Shown here: positions 32,794-44,345 of the stretch, piece by piece
How positions within the stretch are numbered: the stretch's first letter is position 1
Layout of the letters: every line of letters begins with the position of its first letter
Assembly: GCA_947561585.1 (NCBI GenBank)
Contig: CANNZV010003130.1
Location: 1 to 64,000 of the forward strand
Length of the DNA stretch: 64,000 bases
Source of the DNA: Caprella mutica
Lineage: Eukaryota > Arthropoda > Malacostraca > Amphipoda > Caprellidae
Direction of reading: 5' to 3'
Notes under the pieces: generated by a model
What the model saw: only the letters and a program-made list of their open reading frames with translations
Told to the model about the DNA's origin: nothing
The model's database searches: none
Made by a program: the position numbers and the translations under genes

Positions 32794-35700
32794 AAATACA
32801 AACACAAGTAAAAAACCAGATAGGATTCACGTGAAAACGGTCGGTAACTCCGTGCACGCATGTGAATTGAACATGAATAAATTAGATCCGGTGCACGTTA
32901 AATTCAATGGAAAAAGTAATTCGTCACTCAATACAAAAAATTATTGTGAATGTATAAATAAGTTCGATTTATTAAAAGAAGAAGAGTTAAGCGTTGAGGA
33001 TAAAAAAACGAGCGAAACGTATATAACAGTTCAATTAGTAAAAAATAAGGATGAATTAAGCGGATTGACGGACTGTCATTATACGATAAAAGGGACTTCT
33101 AAGCCAACGATAATTTTACATAGTAAAGAATTTGATTGGGAAGCTTTAATAGATTCAGGAAGCGAGAGAACATTTGTAAACAGTCGTAATTTTAATTAAA
33201 AGGCGAGTCACGAGGAAATAATGAAATCGGACGTAACTATTAAAGGCATAAACGGACGTTCCGAAGTAAAAGGTGAAATAAATTTTGAATTAGTAACAAA
33301 AAAATCAAACAAGCAAAGAGTAAACGCTTTACTAATCGATAACAACAGCTTACCATAGGATGTAATATTAGGAAGGGACGTGTTAACGAACGCGCAAATT
33401 GATTTTGATAAGAAAATATTGAAATTAGGTGAAGAAAAAATTCCGTTTATGGAAAAACGTAGAATAGCTACTAAAGAACTATTAAGCACAGATTGCTTAA
33501 TATCAGAGCTGGTCCTTACTTCAAATAGGTCAAAACGAAGAACGTTGATAAGACAAATAAACGAACGAACAAACAGCCGCAGTAGTATTGCGAAAGTAAG
33601 GGTTAAACCTCAACAAAAAGGGCAAACGAAGGTTATGAAATCCGAGGTAAAAACGAAGTCGAGGAATAAAAATAAAAAACGCGAGAAGAACGGAAATGTT
33701 CATATAAATAGCCAAGTCGTTGAGGCAAACAGCGTACAAATATTGTATGGATTTGTCAAAAACAACGAAGCAGGAAGTTATATTATAGCTAAAAGAAGTT
33801 TCAATAGCGGTTTAGTGATAGCCGAAACACTAATAAAAATCGAAGACATAAAAAAGGAGGGAGATCAAGTGTCAATATGCCCAGTTTTCGTAATGAATCC
33901 GACGGATAGTGATATCATATTAAGGGACAATATGATAGTTGGAAACCTTCAGACGTACGAACAGCAAGTCGAAGTAAATATAGCGACTATATCGGAGTGT
34001 TTAAATAATAGGACTCATAAATCTAGATTAGGAAACGTGTTGAGTGACGAAAAAACAAAGCCATTTGAACGAAACGTTACCCCTGAACTAATTTATGAAA
34101 AGTCAAAGGTACATGCAGTTGGAATTAATGGAGAGCCATTAGTTACAACGCATGGCAACCGAGATATGAAGTGTAAAATATCACGTGACGGAAGTGCTGA
34201 TAGAAGCCGTGACAGCACATTAAGTGCTGATGAAGAAAACAATTCTCAGACAGTGCCATCAGCACTGAGAAGGTTAGTTAATGCTGACATATCATGTGGA
34301 ATGTCAGAGTATGAAGACAAAATGACGCAGTTACTAAATAACTTTAGAGACGTAATCACGGTCAATGACGAACAAATCGGGACTACTAGTATATGTAAAC
34401 ACACAATTAAATTGAAAGACCCTAATATAATAATAAACAAAATACCGTATAGAATACCACATAAATTTCAAGAACAACTTGAAGAAGTTAATAAATCAAT
34501 GTTAAAGGAAGGAACAATAGAACCTTCAATGTCCGAGTTCAACTTCCCCGTGATAGTGGTTCATAAAAAGAATGGGGAAATACGACCCGTAATAGATTTC
34601 AGATCATTAAATAAGTGTGTCCATATACAAGGATTTCCTTTACCTAGAGTAGACGATATGTTAGGATCATTAGGTGGGTCAAAGATATTTTCTAGTTTAG
34701 ATCTGAGGAGCGCATTTCACCAGGTGGAACTCTCCGAAGAATCTAAAAAACTTACAGCATTTGCGGTAAATGGTAAGAAATGGCAGTTCAGAAAGCTACC
34801 ATTTGGTTATGTCAATAGTCCAAAAGTATTTCAAGCAATAATGACAAAAGCGTTAAGTAATGTATTAGGGAAACTATGTTTCGTATTTATTGATGACATC
34901 CTAATTTTTAGTCGATCATATGAACAACATTTAAATGATATTGGCCAAGTGCTAATGAGTTTACGTGAAACTCATTTGAGATTAAAATTAGAGAAGTGTG
35001 AATTCTTTAAACACGAAATTAATTTTCTTGGACATCGAGTCACTACTGAGGGCATCCGATGTATCCAAAACGAAAAACTTAGAGAAGCATCTAGACCAAC
35101 AGATGTAAAACAACTTCAGCGATTTTTAGGGCTTGCGAATTATTTTCGTAAGTTCGTACCTAAATTTAGTCAGAAAGCCGACCCATTATATAGACTATTA
35201 AGGAAGGACACTAAATTTGACTGGACTGACGAATGTGAGGCTAGCTTCACTAGTCTCAAAAATATTTTGACATCAGATACGGTTTTAGCTCATCCAAATT
35301 ATTCCAGACCATTTTATTTATTTACTGACAGCTCAAATATCGGAGTTGGCGCAGCACTGCTATAATCAGATTCGACCAAAAGCAAAACATTAAGACCCAT
35401 AGCATATTTCAGTAAATCATTAAATTCTACTCAAAAAAGATACTCCACGACTAAACAAGAGTTCCTTGCAATACATCTAGCTTTAAAGGAATTTCAATAT
35501 CTATGTCTAGAGTATCCTATTACCATTTTAACTGATCACAAACCCTTATGTGCATTTTTTGGTAATAAACTTCCATTAGACACGGCGTTAGCCAGGTGGG
35601 CAATCGAGGCTAGCACATATGAGTGTACCATCAAATATTTTGAAGGTAAGCGCAATGTGGTAGCAGATACCCTTAGTAGATTAACTCCTTTAACGGAAGA

Positions 35701-37173
35701 AACAATAGATGATTGTGAACTTTTAACACCATCTAATGAAAGTTGTAGCTCAATTGAAAATTTTATAGCAACCACAAGATCGAGGGCTGAGCTAAATGTA
35801 CCACAAATTATTAACAACAATGACAGTGACTCAGAAACAGACTCAGAAAACGAACAAGAATCAGATCCATCTAAATTGTATAAAATCAACAAAGAAAAAC
35901 CATTTCTGAACTACATACCTAAACATGAAGACATAACATGGACTTTAAACAGACTAAAGATTGCACAGTCAAACGACTTTGCTTGTAAGGAAATAATGGA
36001 CATATTAAATAAAAAACAAATAGGAAAATCTAGGAACATAGCTGAATTTTTCATATTAGACGGAATATTATATCGACATCGGAAAATAGATACTCGGGCA
36101 GCCAGTATTGTTAATTATGTTATACCAAATGAAATGATCAATTTAGTAATTAATTCAATACATTTTAACACTCATTGTGGTTTAGCTCATACGCTATTTA
36201 AATTTCGACTAAAATATTATCATTTTCAAGAAAGATCGGTCATAGAATCTTTTATTAAAAGATGTGACGTTTGCAAAATCCTTAAAGGAAGTCTAGATAC
36301 ACCAATTAAATTAATGTCTGCTCCAGTAGCTAATACACCATTTGAAACAGTTTCATTTGACTTTATAGGACCTTTTATAACAACTGACACGAACAACAAA
36401 TACATTTTATCAATAACATGTATGTTGACAAGATATAACGAATTACACGCAGTAGCTGACAAATCAACTAACACAGTAATTGATTGTCTAAGTAAAACAT
36501 TTAGTCGTTGTGGATATCCCAAAACGTTAATGTCAGATTGTGCGAAAGAATTCAAGTCTAACGCAATTAGAACTTTCAGTGAAATACATCAGATATACAA
36601 ATGTGAGGTATTACCATATTCAGCATATTCCAATGGAATTTGTGAACGAAATAACCAGAGAATTAACAAATTATTAAGATTCTATGTAGCCACAGTAAAT
36701 CACAATAATTGGGACATGTTTCTCGATATTGTCCAAAACACAATTAACAACCAGGTCAATATGTCCTTGAAAGATACACCCTCATACGCTCTTTTTGGTC
36801 GTGATACATCTCCAAATATTCAAGCAGAAAATTTGGATAATCTTTACAATTTAGATACATCAGAATCAATAGTCAAAATTAAGGCCAGACAAGCTATATT
36901 TATTCAAGATCAGATAAGAGCTAACATAATTAATCAATCAAACAAACGCATAATTTACCACAATAAGACACGAAAAGACAAAATTATACAGATAGGTGAT
37001 CGAGTATTAATTAGAAATTATCAAAAAACACATAAATTACAATTAAATTGGATAGGACCAGGTACAGTATTACAAGTGAAAAAAAAAACAAAGCTATAAT
37101 TAAATTAGGACATCAAACGATAACTAGTAACATAAATTACCTAACTAAGTTGGAAAAATTCACAACAAATTAA
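32770..37173 (+). pseudogene. Gypsy-2 pol: protease, RT, RNase H, integrase
   Basis: One frame with three single in-frame stops: TAA 33197, TAG 33356, TAA 35363. Protease: ALIDSGSERTFVN. RT: VIDFRSLNKC, FSSLDLRSAFHQVEL, LPFGYVNSPKVF and FVFIDDILIFS. RNase H: YLFTDSSNIGVGAALL, TILTDHKPLC and VVADTLSRLT. Integrase: HCGLAH and CDVCK zinc ligands, then SFDFIGPF, MSDCAKEF and NGICERNNQRI with the DDE set. An A10 run at 37079 causes a final frameshift; the other frame extends to about 37173. Confidence 0.85.
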
Positions 37174-37952
37174 TTAAATAATTTCATTAACATCATTAAA
37201 CAGGAAATCAAATTATGAGAAATTTGAATATAAACATCATATAGGTAGCCCAAAAAAGGAACACATAACACGAAGTAACATGAGTAACATGTTACATACA
37301 CACGAACACGGGACATATAACACGGTTACATGCAAAGATTCAGAGAAATGTTTACATTTTTTTTTTTGCTTACGCAAGTCAAACAAACAGATCATACCAT
37401 TCATTGTTCAAACTACAATATTTCCTTTGCTCAGTAAGAGAATTATTGTATGTATTTAATTTAAGTTGATGGGATGAATTATGAATTTTATTAATATAAA
37501 ATTTCATATAATAATTTTAAGAGGATTAATTTTTTTTGTTGAATGCATGTTAATTTTAAATTTTGTGTTTATATGTTGGTGAACGAATAAGATGAATTAT
37601 ATTTTGTAAACGTAGTAGTAAAATTGTTTGAAATCAGAATGAAAATTTGAAAAAAAAAAATATATATATATATAAATATTCAAATTTAGGATGAAATACT
37701 GAAATAACTTAAAAGCAAAAATGATTAATTCAAAATGAGACTGAAATCTGATAAAATAACTAAAAAAGAGAAGGGGCCATGATCTAACAGTATCGTTTTG
37801 ATTTCAGTGAACGTGAGGCAGCGAGGACACAGCTATCCACACAGCCAACAGACCCTCAGCCATAAACAGCCAGTGACTGACTCTCAGCCACTCACAGCCG
37901 GTTGACACACAGAACTGTAATTCAAGGTCGTGAGAAGGGATCAGCTGGAGCG
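37174..37952 (+). other. Gypsy-2 spacer between pol and ORF3 with splice acceptor
   Basis: AT-rich, no gene. TTTTGATTTCAG ends at 37807 and is a strong acceptor. The sequence after it is more GC-rich and leads to the ORF3 ATG. Confidence 0.5.
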
Positions 37953-38282
37953 ATGGGACAGACTCAGAGCAACTTTGACCTGAACTCAGTAGTGGAGTTG
38001 ATCCAGAAGTCAACTTCGATGAACAAGGCTCATCTAGAGCATGCCATTAAAAACATGGGGTCTACAAAGTACGACCTAATACCAGATTTGTTTAGCGACA
38101 TTTTGGTGTTAATCCTAACATTGCTAGTTGTGATGATTCTGGTATGTGGTTACAATCAATCCAGAAAGATGAAGTCCGATGAGGATATGAGGATGTACGA
38201 AATGCGGAATTTGAGGTCTAAGATGGCGACTGAAGCCTTTAATCAGATTAAAAGAGGGACCCCTTTAGATCAGGGGAACTAA
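37953..38282 (+). CDS. Gypsy-2 ORF3: small predicted membrane protein in env position
   Basis: 109 residues from ATG 37953. An upstream in-frame start would give 126, but GCG ATG GGA follows the acceptor and gives MGQTQSNF, a plausible N-myristoylation start. Residues about 48-70 are a single hydrophobic span (DILVLILTLLVVMILVCGY), followed by a basic and charged tail (SRKMKSDEDMRMYEMRN). It is far too short for a fusion glycoprotein and has no Cys pairs or signal peptide, so it is not a normal env. Unlike gag and pol, the frame is intact. Function unknown; membrane anchoring is inferred. Confidence 0.55.
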   Translation: MGQTQSNFDLNSVVELIQKSTSMNKAHLEHAIKNMGSTKYDLIPDLFSDILVLILTLLVVMILVCGYNQSRKMKSDEDMRMYEMRNLRSKMATEAFNQIKRGTPLDQGN

Positions 38283-39320
38283 GTGGAACAGTAAATATAT
38301 TTAACGATCAGGCTATAAACATTCAGACGACAAAATTTATAGTAATGCCATATAAAAAACAAAAACCAAAAAGCAAAATTACCAATACAAGATCTAGCAG
38401 TATTTAAGAAAAAAAAATTTTTTTTTCAAACTAAATTTGACCATTATTTTAATTTTTTTTTAATTTTAAGTTTGGGTAATTTTAAGTGAAAATTTACAAT
38501 AATCGTTTTTCAATTGAATTGAATTTTAATTTTAATTTTTTCTTTCGGTGTTAATTTTAATGTTTAATTTTAAGGATTAAGACTGTCTCAAAATTTGATA
38601 AAGATGATCAAAATTCATATAAATTCAAATAAGAATATAAATTAATTAAAAAGTCATAAAATACGATATCATAACATATGATAAATTAAAATGAAAAATT
38701 ACTTTTATCAATAAAGAAGGAATTTTATTAAAATAAAACATAACTAAGTTAAATAAAATATATTTTTATAAATGATATTTTTTTTTTTTGGATTATAAAT
38801 TTTTTTTTTAAATGTAAATGCAGTAACAAACATGTGTAATGTATTGGAGTGATCAAAGGTCTCTGATGATATTTAGAATAATATTCTACATATTAGGAGG
38901 GGAGGGGTGAGATCTCAGATAGATTAGGCAAGTTATTACATTTATAAAATAAAAAAGTTGTTACATTTTGAACTGAGACATATTAGGTAGGAATAACTTA
39001 GATTATTTTAGGAATAAATAAAAATATTGTTAAAGCAAAATTAAGATTGTATAGGTAAGATTAAAAATTTAAGAAAGTTTGGTGAATGCACATTAGTCTG
39101 AAATATTTCTAGAACGAATTAAAACTCAAATTTTTCAATTTTCTAATAATGTATTTATTACCGGTTCGAGAAATTTCAAGAGATCCAAAACACATGTTTC
39201 CACTAACAGCGTGAGCGTCTGAACATTGTTCAATATAGAGTAACAATGGGTGGACAAACCAGCTGGCAGTTTTGGAAAAATGTGAATTGTAACTTTGAAA
39301 TTTTCGGAAGGGGGGAGCGA
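38283..39320 (+). other. Gypsy-2 3' untranslated region and polypurine tract
   Basis: AT-rich with long T and A runs and no gene. The polypurine tract GGAAGGGGGGAGCGA (39306-39320) abuts the 3' LTR. Confidence 0.7.
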
Positions 39321-39457
39321 TGTAGTAAGGCAAACACAGCTATTGTGTATGCATTACTGTCATCACGAACCTATATGATTGTAAGTAAGTAACATTCAAG
39401 TTAGTTACCGATCTGCTCTCGCGAGCTACACACCTTATCTCCAGTCTTAGTTATTGA
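39321..39457 (+). repeat. Gypsy-2 3' LTR, first part
   Basis: 137 bp from TGTAGTAAGG to the ATTGA target. The LTR resumes at 43254 after the Copia-type element and ends at 43557 (304 bp more), giving 441 bp in all. Confidence 0.95.
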
Positions 39458-39795
39458 TGTTGAAATTTTAGTTAAATGTATTACACACTCGTTATATATT
39501 TAATGTTAACTTCCTGTTAGACTAGCTCAGCTATATTAAATTACCTATTGTTTCAATAACCATGTATTACTTTTAATGAGAAACGGACATAAGGTCTAAA
39601 GTCGATCACACTTCCGTCGAGGGTTAAATACCCTGTCTTGTAGTTTCTGAAGGCAGTCTGTCTTGAACATTAGTCAGTGAGAGATGAGTTCCACTCATCT
39701 CTCCATAGACTTCTAATTGTATAACATATTTACTCTTTAAATAAACTCTATGTCTCAACGTTGTTAACCCACTGTTATTTAACCTAATTCTAACA
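39458..39795 (+). repeat. Copia-type 5' LTR
   Basis: 338 bp, TGTTGAAATT to ATTCTAACA. An AATAAA-like AAATAAACT lies near the 3' side. Confidence 0.95.
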
Positions 39796-39815
39796 GGTTA
39801 TGGGCCCAGTGAACG
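39796..39815 (+). promoter_or_regulatory. Copia-type primer-binding site
   Basis: GGTTATGGGCCCAGTG directly follows the LTR. Copia elements use an internal fragment of initiator methionine tRNA as primer, and this sequence is of that kind. It is what assigns the element to Copia. Confidence 0.75.
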
Positions 39816-40100
39816 ATAAGAGTTTATAAATCAAATTATGTTTAAACAAATTAGAAGTTTATAACAGTAATATAAAAACGAAGAGCAGTGAAAAAGTGTT
39901 AACCTACATGAAACATATCACTCAAAACGCTTGCGTAAGCATATCGTGTTAACGCGCTAATGAGGTCAAGTATAATGATTACTCTAGCGAAAAATGCACT
40001 TGTTTATAATATAATTATTTAGTATTTGTGCGGAAGAGGTGTCAAGAGAGGTCACAAATTACCTTTAAATCTGTGACCTTATCCTTTGGTAAACAGTCTT

Positions 40101-41210
40101 TCAACAAAAGGTTCTTGCGAACTAAGACTTGTGTTACTGTTCCAATTAAATATTAATAATTATATTCAGTGAAATTATTCTTATGAATTAGAATAATGTT
40201 AAAACATCAATTCAGTTAAACAGTAAATCAATTTAACTGCATTGGTTGTTTATGTTTGTTAAGTATTGAATGATAGTAAATACTTTCAACAAAAGGTTCT
40301 TGCGAACTAATACTTGTGTAGCTGTTCCAATTGAATATTAGTAATTATATTCAGTGAAGTTATTCTTATGAATTAGAATAATTTTAAAACATCAATTCAG
40401 TTAAACAGTAAATCAATTTAACTGCATTGGTTGTTTATGTTTGTTAAGTATTGAATGATAGTAAATACTTTCAACAAAAGGTTCTTGCGAACTAATACTT
40501 GTGTTGCTGTTCCACTTGAATATTAGTAATTATATTCAGTGAAGTTATTCTTATGAATTAGAATAATTTTAAAACATCAATTCAGTTAAACAGTAAATCA
40601 ATTTAACTGCATTGGTTGTTTATGTTTGTTAAGTATTGAATGATAGTAAATACTTTCAACAAAAGGTTCTTGCGAACTAATACTTGTGTTGCTGTTCCAC
40701 TTGAATATTAGTAATTATATTCAGTGAAGTTATTCTTATGAATTAGAATAATTTTAAAACATCAATTCAGTTAAACAGTAAATCAATTTAACTGCATTGG
40801 TTGTTTATGTTTGTTAAGTATTGAATGATAGTAAATACTTTCAACAAAAGGTTCTTGCGAACTAATACTTGTGTTGCTGTTCCACTTGAATATTAGTAAT
40901 TATATTCAGTGAAGTTATTCTTATGAATTAGAATAATTTTAAAACATCAATTCAGTTAAACAGTAAATCAATTTAACTGCATTGGTTGTTTATGTTTGTT
41001 AAGTATTGAATGATAGTAAATACTTTCAACAAAAGGTTCTTGCGAACTAATACTTGTGTTGCTGTTCCAATTGAATATTAGCAATTATATTCAGTGAAGT
41101 TATTCTTATGAATTAGAATAATTTTAAAACATCAATTCAGTCAAACAGTAAATCAATTTAACTGGTTTGTTTGTTTATGTTTGTTAAGTATTGAAAGATA
41201 ATAAATACTT
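40101..41210. repeat. Six tandem copies of a 185-bp unit in the Copia-type element
   Basis: TCAACAAAAGGTTCTTGCGA recurs at 40101, 40286, 40471, 40656, 40841 and 41026, exactly 185 apart. Units 2-5 are nearly identical, the first most diverged. The seventh position (41211) begins with TGAAAAC, where the hnRNP-like reading frame starts, so the array ends at the captured segment. Confidence 0.95.
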
Positions 41211-41217
41211 TGAAAAC

Positions 41218-41636
41218 ATGTCTTCAAATAAGTTACCGGGGATTGTTCCCCTAGACGGAAACAGACATCAACAGGGCGATAACTCCAGCAGCAGTGGTTA
41301 CGGTTCAGGGGGCTATGGGGGTAACAGCTACTCATCCCAGAGCTACCCCAATCTGGATACACCCAGCAAGGAGGAGGATACGGCACTTGGAACAGTGGGG
41401 GGTACTATGGACAGCAGCAGAATTACTATGCACAGCAGCAACAGACACCGCCAACCCAAACCTCTTACGGCAACTGGGGACAACAGGCACCGGGCGGTTG
41501 GAGTGCCGCAACCACTGGACAAGCTGCCGGTACTTGGAGTGGCTATGGACAACAAACCGGACAAACGCCCCAGCAAAGCTGGAGCAACTCCACATACTTG
41601 TGGTGGCTATGGGAACTACAACTACAAGAAGTAAAA
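41218..41636 (+). pseudogene. hnRNP-like Gly/Tyr/Gln-rich segment carried in the Copia element
   Basis: From ATG 41218 the frame reads MSSNKLPGIVPLDG and then SGYGSGGYGGNSYSSQ. Near 41360 the low-complexity sequence continues in another frame (GGGYGTWNSGGYYGQQQNYY, YGNWGQQAPGGW, GTWSGYGQQTGQ). It ends, after a second shift near 41600, in CGGYGNYNYKK and TAA 41632-41634. This composition is that of the prion-like tail of hnRNP A/B-type RNA-binding proteins; no RNA-recognition motif is present. It has nothing to do with gag or pol, so it is best read as a captured, now frameshifted host cDNA fragment. Confidence 0.6.
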
Positions 41637-41639
41637 TAA

Positions 41640-42790
41640 GTAAAGACTTGTTTGTTTGTAAATAGCTACACAAGAAAGTGGTAGTGTTAAGTTGCTAAAA
41701 GTCTAGTGGTAGGTTTAGTTAACTTTCGCCTCTACGGTTCTTGCACCGGTGTACAACTTGCTTCAGCATTTGTGAAGTGAATTCTCAAATTAATTGAAAT
41801 TAGTCTTTTGGATAGTAGTTAGATAGAATTTTTATTGCTTGTTAATGATCAGCAGATTAATCTTTGAATCGTAACAAAAACTACCGACACAGCATTTAAT
41901 TATTATTTTAATTGATGACTCAGCATGTTTACTTAATAGAAGTACGCGGTCTATTAGGTGAGCATATGAATTGAATACAGATGAATTGATATTCATACTG
42001 TGAATATTTGTGAATATTTAGAAGTGAATATTTAGAAATAAATATTTTTTCATTTTGAAATACTAATTAGATTTTGATGATTAGAAAATTTTAGAGTCAA
42101 AATAAATTAGGAATTTGCAGGAATGAAATATTTTTAAATTAATATACATAAATGAAATGGTTATATTTATAACTAATTTGCAGTAAAATATTAAACGAAC
42201 TTTAAATTTTTCTGAAGAAAGAATTTAATAGTAAATTTTATTCAATAAAATAATTAAAAAATAGAAATTCTATTTTTTAACGGAAGGATGTTAATTTTAA
42301 TTGCATGATTGTTAATCAATGTTAATTTTTACAAGTTAAATTGAAATAAAATTATTGATTGTTTAAAGCAAGAATGTCACAATATGTTAAGTTCAGTTTT
42401 GATGTGTATTCATACTATTTTTTATGTTATATGTAAGTTTGAAATATTTTATATACATAGTATATTTTTGTTTGAATTTCTGAAGACTCTATTTAATATC
42501 GACATTCAGAAATAAAAAGAGGGGAAGAAAGGAATTATTTGAAATAGAATTAAACCATTAATAAATGTTTAAAATTCTTGCAGTTATAGGTTTGATGTTT
42601 ATGATTGTTCAATTTGAATTTCAGAATTTTTCAATTTGAGTTTTAATGTTTTGAATTTTAGGATTGATTAAAATGGGATTTATGTCTTTAAATTTAGAAT
42701 AATTCATTTCCTATGTAAATTGTTGTTCATTGTTTTTTTTTAATGGATCGTCTGACATATTAAACACTAAGAACGGCTTGAAAAATATTT
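41640..42790 (+). other. AT-rich segment after the hnRNP-like frame, possible captured 3' UTR
   Basis: No reading frame. It starts with TAAGTAAAGACTTGTTTG and is AT-rich throughout. It may be the 3' UTR of the captured transcript or Copia filler. Copia coding sequence resumes at about 42792. Confidence 0.4.
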
Positions 42791-42791
42791 C

Positions 42792-42893
42792 TTTTTTGTA
42801 AGTGAAACTATGCTTGCTGACATATTCACTAAACCGTTGCCTATTGATAGATTTACCAAATTTGTTAAATTAATAGGTATGAAAAATATATAA
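42792..42893 (+). pseudogene. C-terminal remnant of Copia RNase H
   Basis: MLADIFTKPLPIDRFTKFVK is the usual end of Copia pol (the ADIFTKPL box). It ends at TAA about 20 bases before the polypurine tract TGTGAGGAGGAG (42899-42910). Confidence 0.8.
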
Positions 42894-42910
42894 TGTCGTG
42901 TGAGGAGGAG

Positions 42911-43248
42911 TGTTGAAATTTTAGTTAAATGTATTGCACACTCGTTATATATTTAATGTTAACTTCCTGTTAGACTAGCTCAGCTATATTAAATTACCTA
43001 TTGTTTCAATAACCATGTATTACTTTTAATGAGAAACGGACATAAGGTCTAAAGTCGATCACACTTCCGTCGAGGGTTAAATACCCTGTCTTGTAGTTTC
43101 TGAAGGCAGTCTGTCTTGAACATTACTCAGTGAGAGATGAGTTCCACTCATCTCTCCATAGACTTCTAATTGTATAACATATTTACTCTTTAAATAAACT
43201 CTATGTCTTAACGTTGTTAACCCACTGTTATTTAACCTAATTCTAACA
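42911..43248 (+). repeat. Copia-type 3' LTR
   Basis: 338 bp. Differs from the 5' LTR at three positions I can find (ATTACACAC/ATTGCACAC, TTAGTCAG/TTACTCAG, GTCTCAACG/GTCTTAACG). Confidence 0.95.
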
Positions 43249-43253
43249 ATTGA

Positions 43254-43557
43254 GACATTAACTTGTGAGCGTTCTAGTGGAGATACTCTTTGTAATAACC
43301 CTTGCTTGACTAATGAATATATTCTCTTTAAGTGTTAATTACATTACCATTATTACCCTAAATACAGTTAAGCTTGGACCAGAGGCCTGAGGTCGGAACC
43401 ATAGTGGCAAGGTGGTTCTAGGGCATGGTACCATGAGTATTTAGTAGAAAGAGATATATTGAGAAAAAGGAATCTGAAAATAAGAAAAAGAGTAGGATCC
43501 TATCACACGTAACCCAAATAGTGACACGTTATTAGGAAGTAAACTAACAACGTCACA
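43254..43557 (+). repeat. Gypsy-2 3' LTR, second part
   Basis: GACATTAACTTGTGAGCG to CAACGTCACA; identical to the corresponding part of the 5' LTR as far as I can read. TCTT and Gypsy-1 gag follow. Confidence 0.95.
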
Positions 43558-43561
43558 TCTT

Positions 43562-44114
43562 CATGTTCTTCTAGGTAGTTTACTGTTGTTGTTCTTCTTC
43601 TGTGAGTGTCTTCTTTCTTCTCAGTTTTGCAGCATTTAGAGAAATGGTTCTTTTTCTTACATAAATTGCAAGTCTTCTGATAAGCTGGGCATAATTCCTT
43701 CTTAAAAGCGTGCTTCGTTCCTCAATATCTGCATTCGCTTTTATTTACCGTTGAAAAACTTTAAGACGAAGTTTTTATTTTGTTTACGGGTCTCACCACA
43801 AAGCTCTTTGTTTTGCATTAAGGCCATTTACACTATGCTTCATGAGGCGCCGCATCCCCATTTTACTGCGCACTCACTTGCTTTGGATATCTCAATGGTG
43901 CGCGTCAAGGTCAAATCTGTCACCTTGAGAAGTTCTCTTTGTAACTAGACGTTCCTAATACCTAAAACTAATTTGTCTTTAAGAATCGAATCTCGGCAGT
44001 TTTCACAATAATCACAGTTCTTAATTAGTCTCTGAAGGTCTGCTATGAAATTCTCTAGTGTTTCTCCTTCTTCTTGTTGCCTTTTGTTAAATTTATATCT
44101 CTCGTACGTAACGT
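43562..44114 (-). pseudogene. Gypsy-1 gag, capsid end and nucleocapsid
   Basis: Reads VTYERYKFNKRQQEEGETLE and KNCDYCENCRDSILKDKLVL, the usual Gypsy gag layout, then zinc knuckles (CPAYQKTCNLCKKKNHFSK). The first knuckle has TGA where a Cys or Trp codon is expected (ECRY then TGA). Its upstream continuation is at 50379, beyond the 6.26-kb element. Confidence 0.8.
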
Positions 44115-44345
44115 CCCAGCAAACAGTGGTACATCTAGCCAATGTATAAATGATGCAGGCATCCGACCTTAGCCAGCATCGGCCAACATTGGTTTACCAT
44201 CTTGCAGTTACTGAAAGACGTCGGCAAGATGCTGGGTCAACGTACCCGTGCAACCAGGCCAATGTCGGCAACGAGCGGCAAAGTGTCGGGTGCAGTCATC
44301 ATTTAGATGATGGCTAGTATCGGTACAACGATGTTTGCCAGGATC
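44115..44345. repeat. Left subterminal repeat region of the 6.26-kb element
   Basis: Starts CCCAGCAAACAGTGG. Contains repeated CAGCATCGGCCAAC, GTCGGCAAGATGC and GTCGGCAACGAG-like units over about 230 bp. Confidence 0.65.

Larger units (their letters stand above)
39458..43248 (+). mobile_element. Copia-type non-autonomous LTR element inside the Gypsy-2 LTR
   Basis: Flanked by ATTGA duplications (39453-39457, 43249-43253). LTRs are 338 bp each (39458-39795 and 42911-43248) with TGTTG..AACA ends and three mismatches that I can count. The interior has a Copia-style primer site, a 185-bp tandem array, an hnRNP-like segment with long AT-rich sequence, and only the last few codons of Copia RNase H. 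It must have been moved by proteins of another copy. Confidence 0.9.
29780..43557 (+). mobile_element. Gypsy-2: plus-strand LTR retrotransposon inside Gypsy-1
   Basis: Bounded by TCTT duplications at 29776-29779 and 43558-43561. Removing it and one TCTT joins Gypsy-1 gag (YLEEHE) to DDSDSQS of pol in frame. Contains 5' LTR, leader, gag, pol and a third small ORF. The 3' LTR is split by the Copia-type element. The two LTRs are both 441 bp when the insert is removed and I find a single mismatch (GATTGAAAG against GATTGTAAG), so the insertion is recent. Confidence 0.95.

Noticed and set aside
37902..38282. Gypsy-2 ORF3 as a retroviral envelope glycoprotein
   Set aside because: Only 109-126 residues, with one membrane span, no signal peptide, no cleavage site and no Cys pattern; called instead as a small membrane protein of unknown role.
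41294..41673. Alternative and antisense frames over the hnRNP-like segment
   Set aside because: The Gly/Tyr/Gln-rich frames are clearly the biased, protein-like ones; the others are shadows of the same GC-rich stretch.
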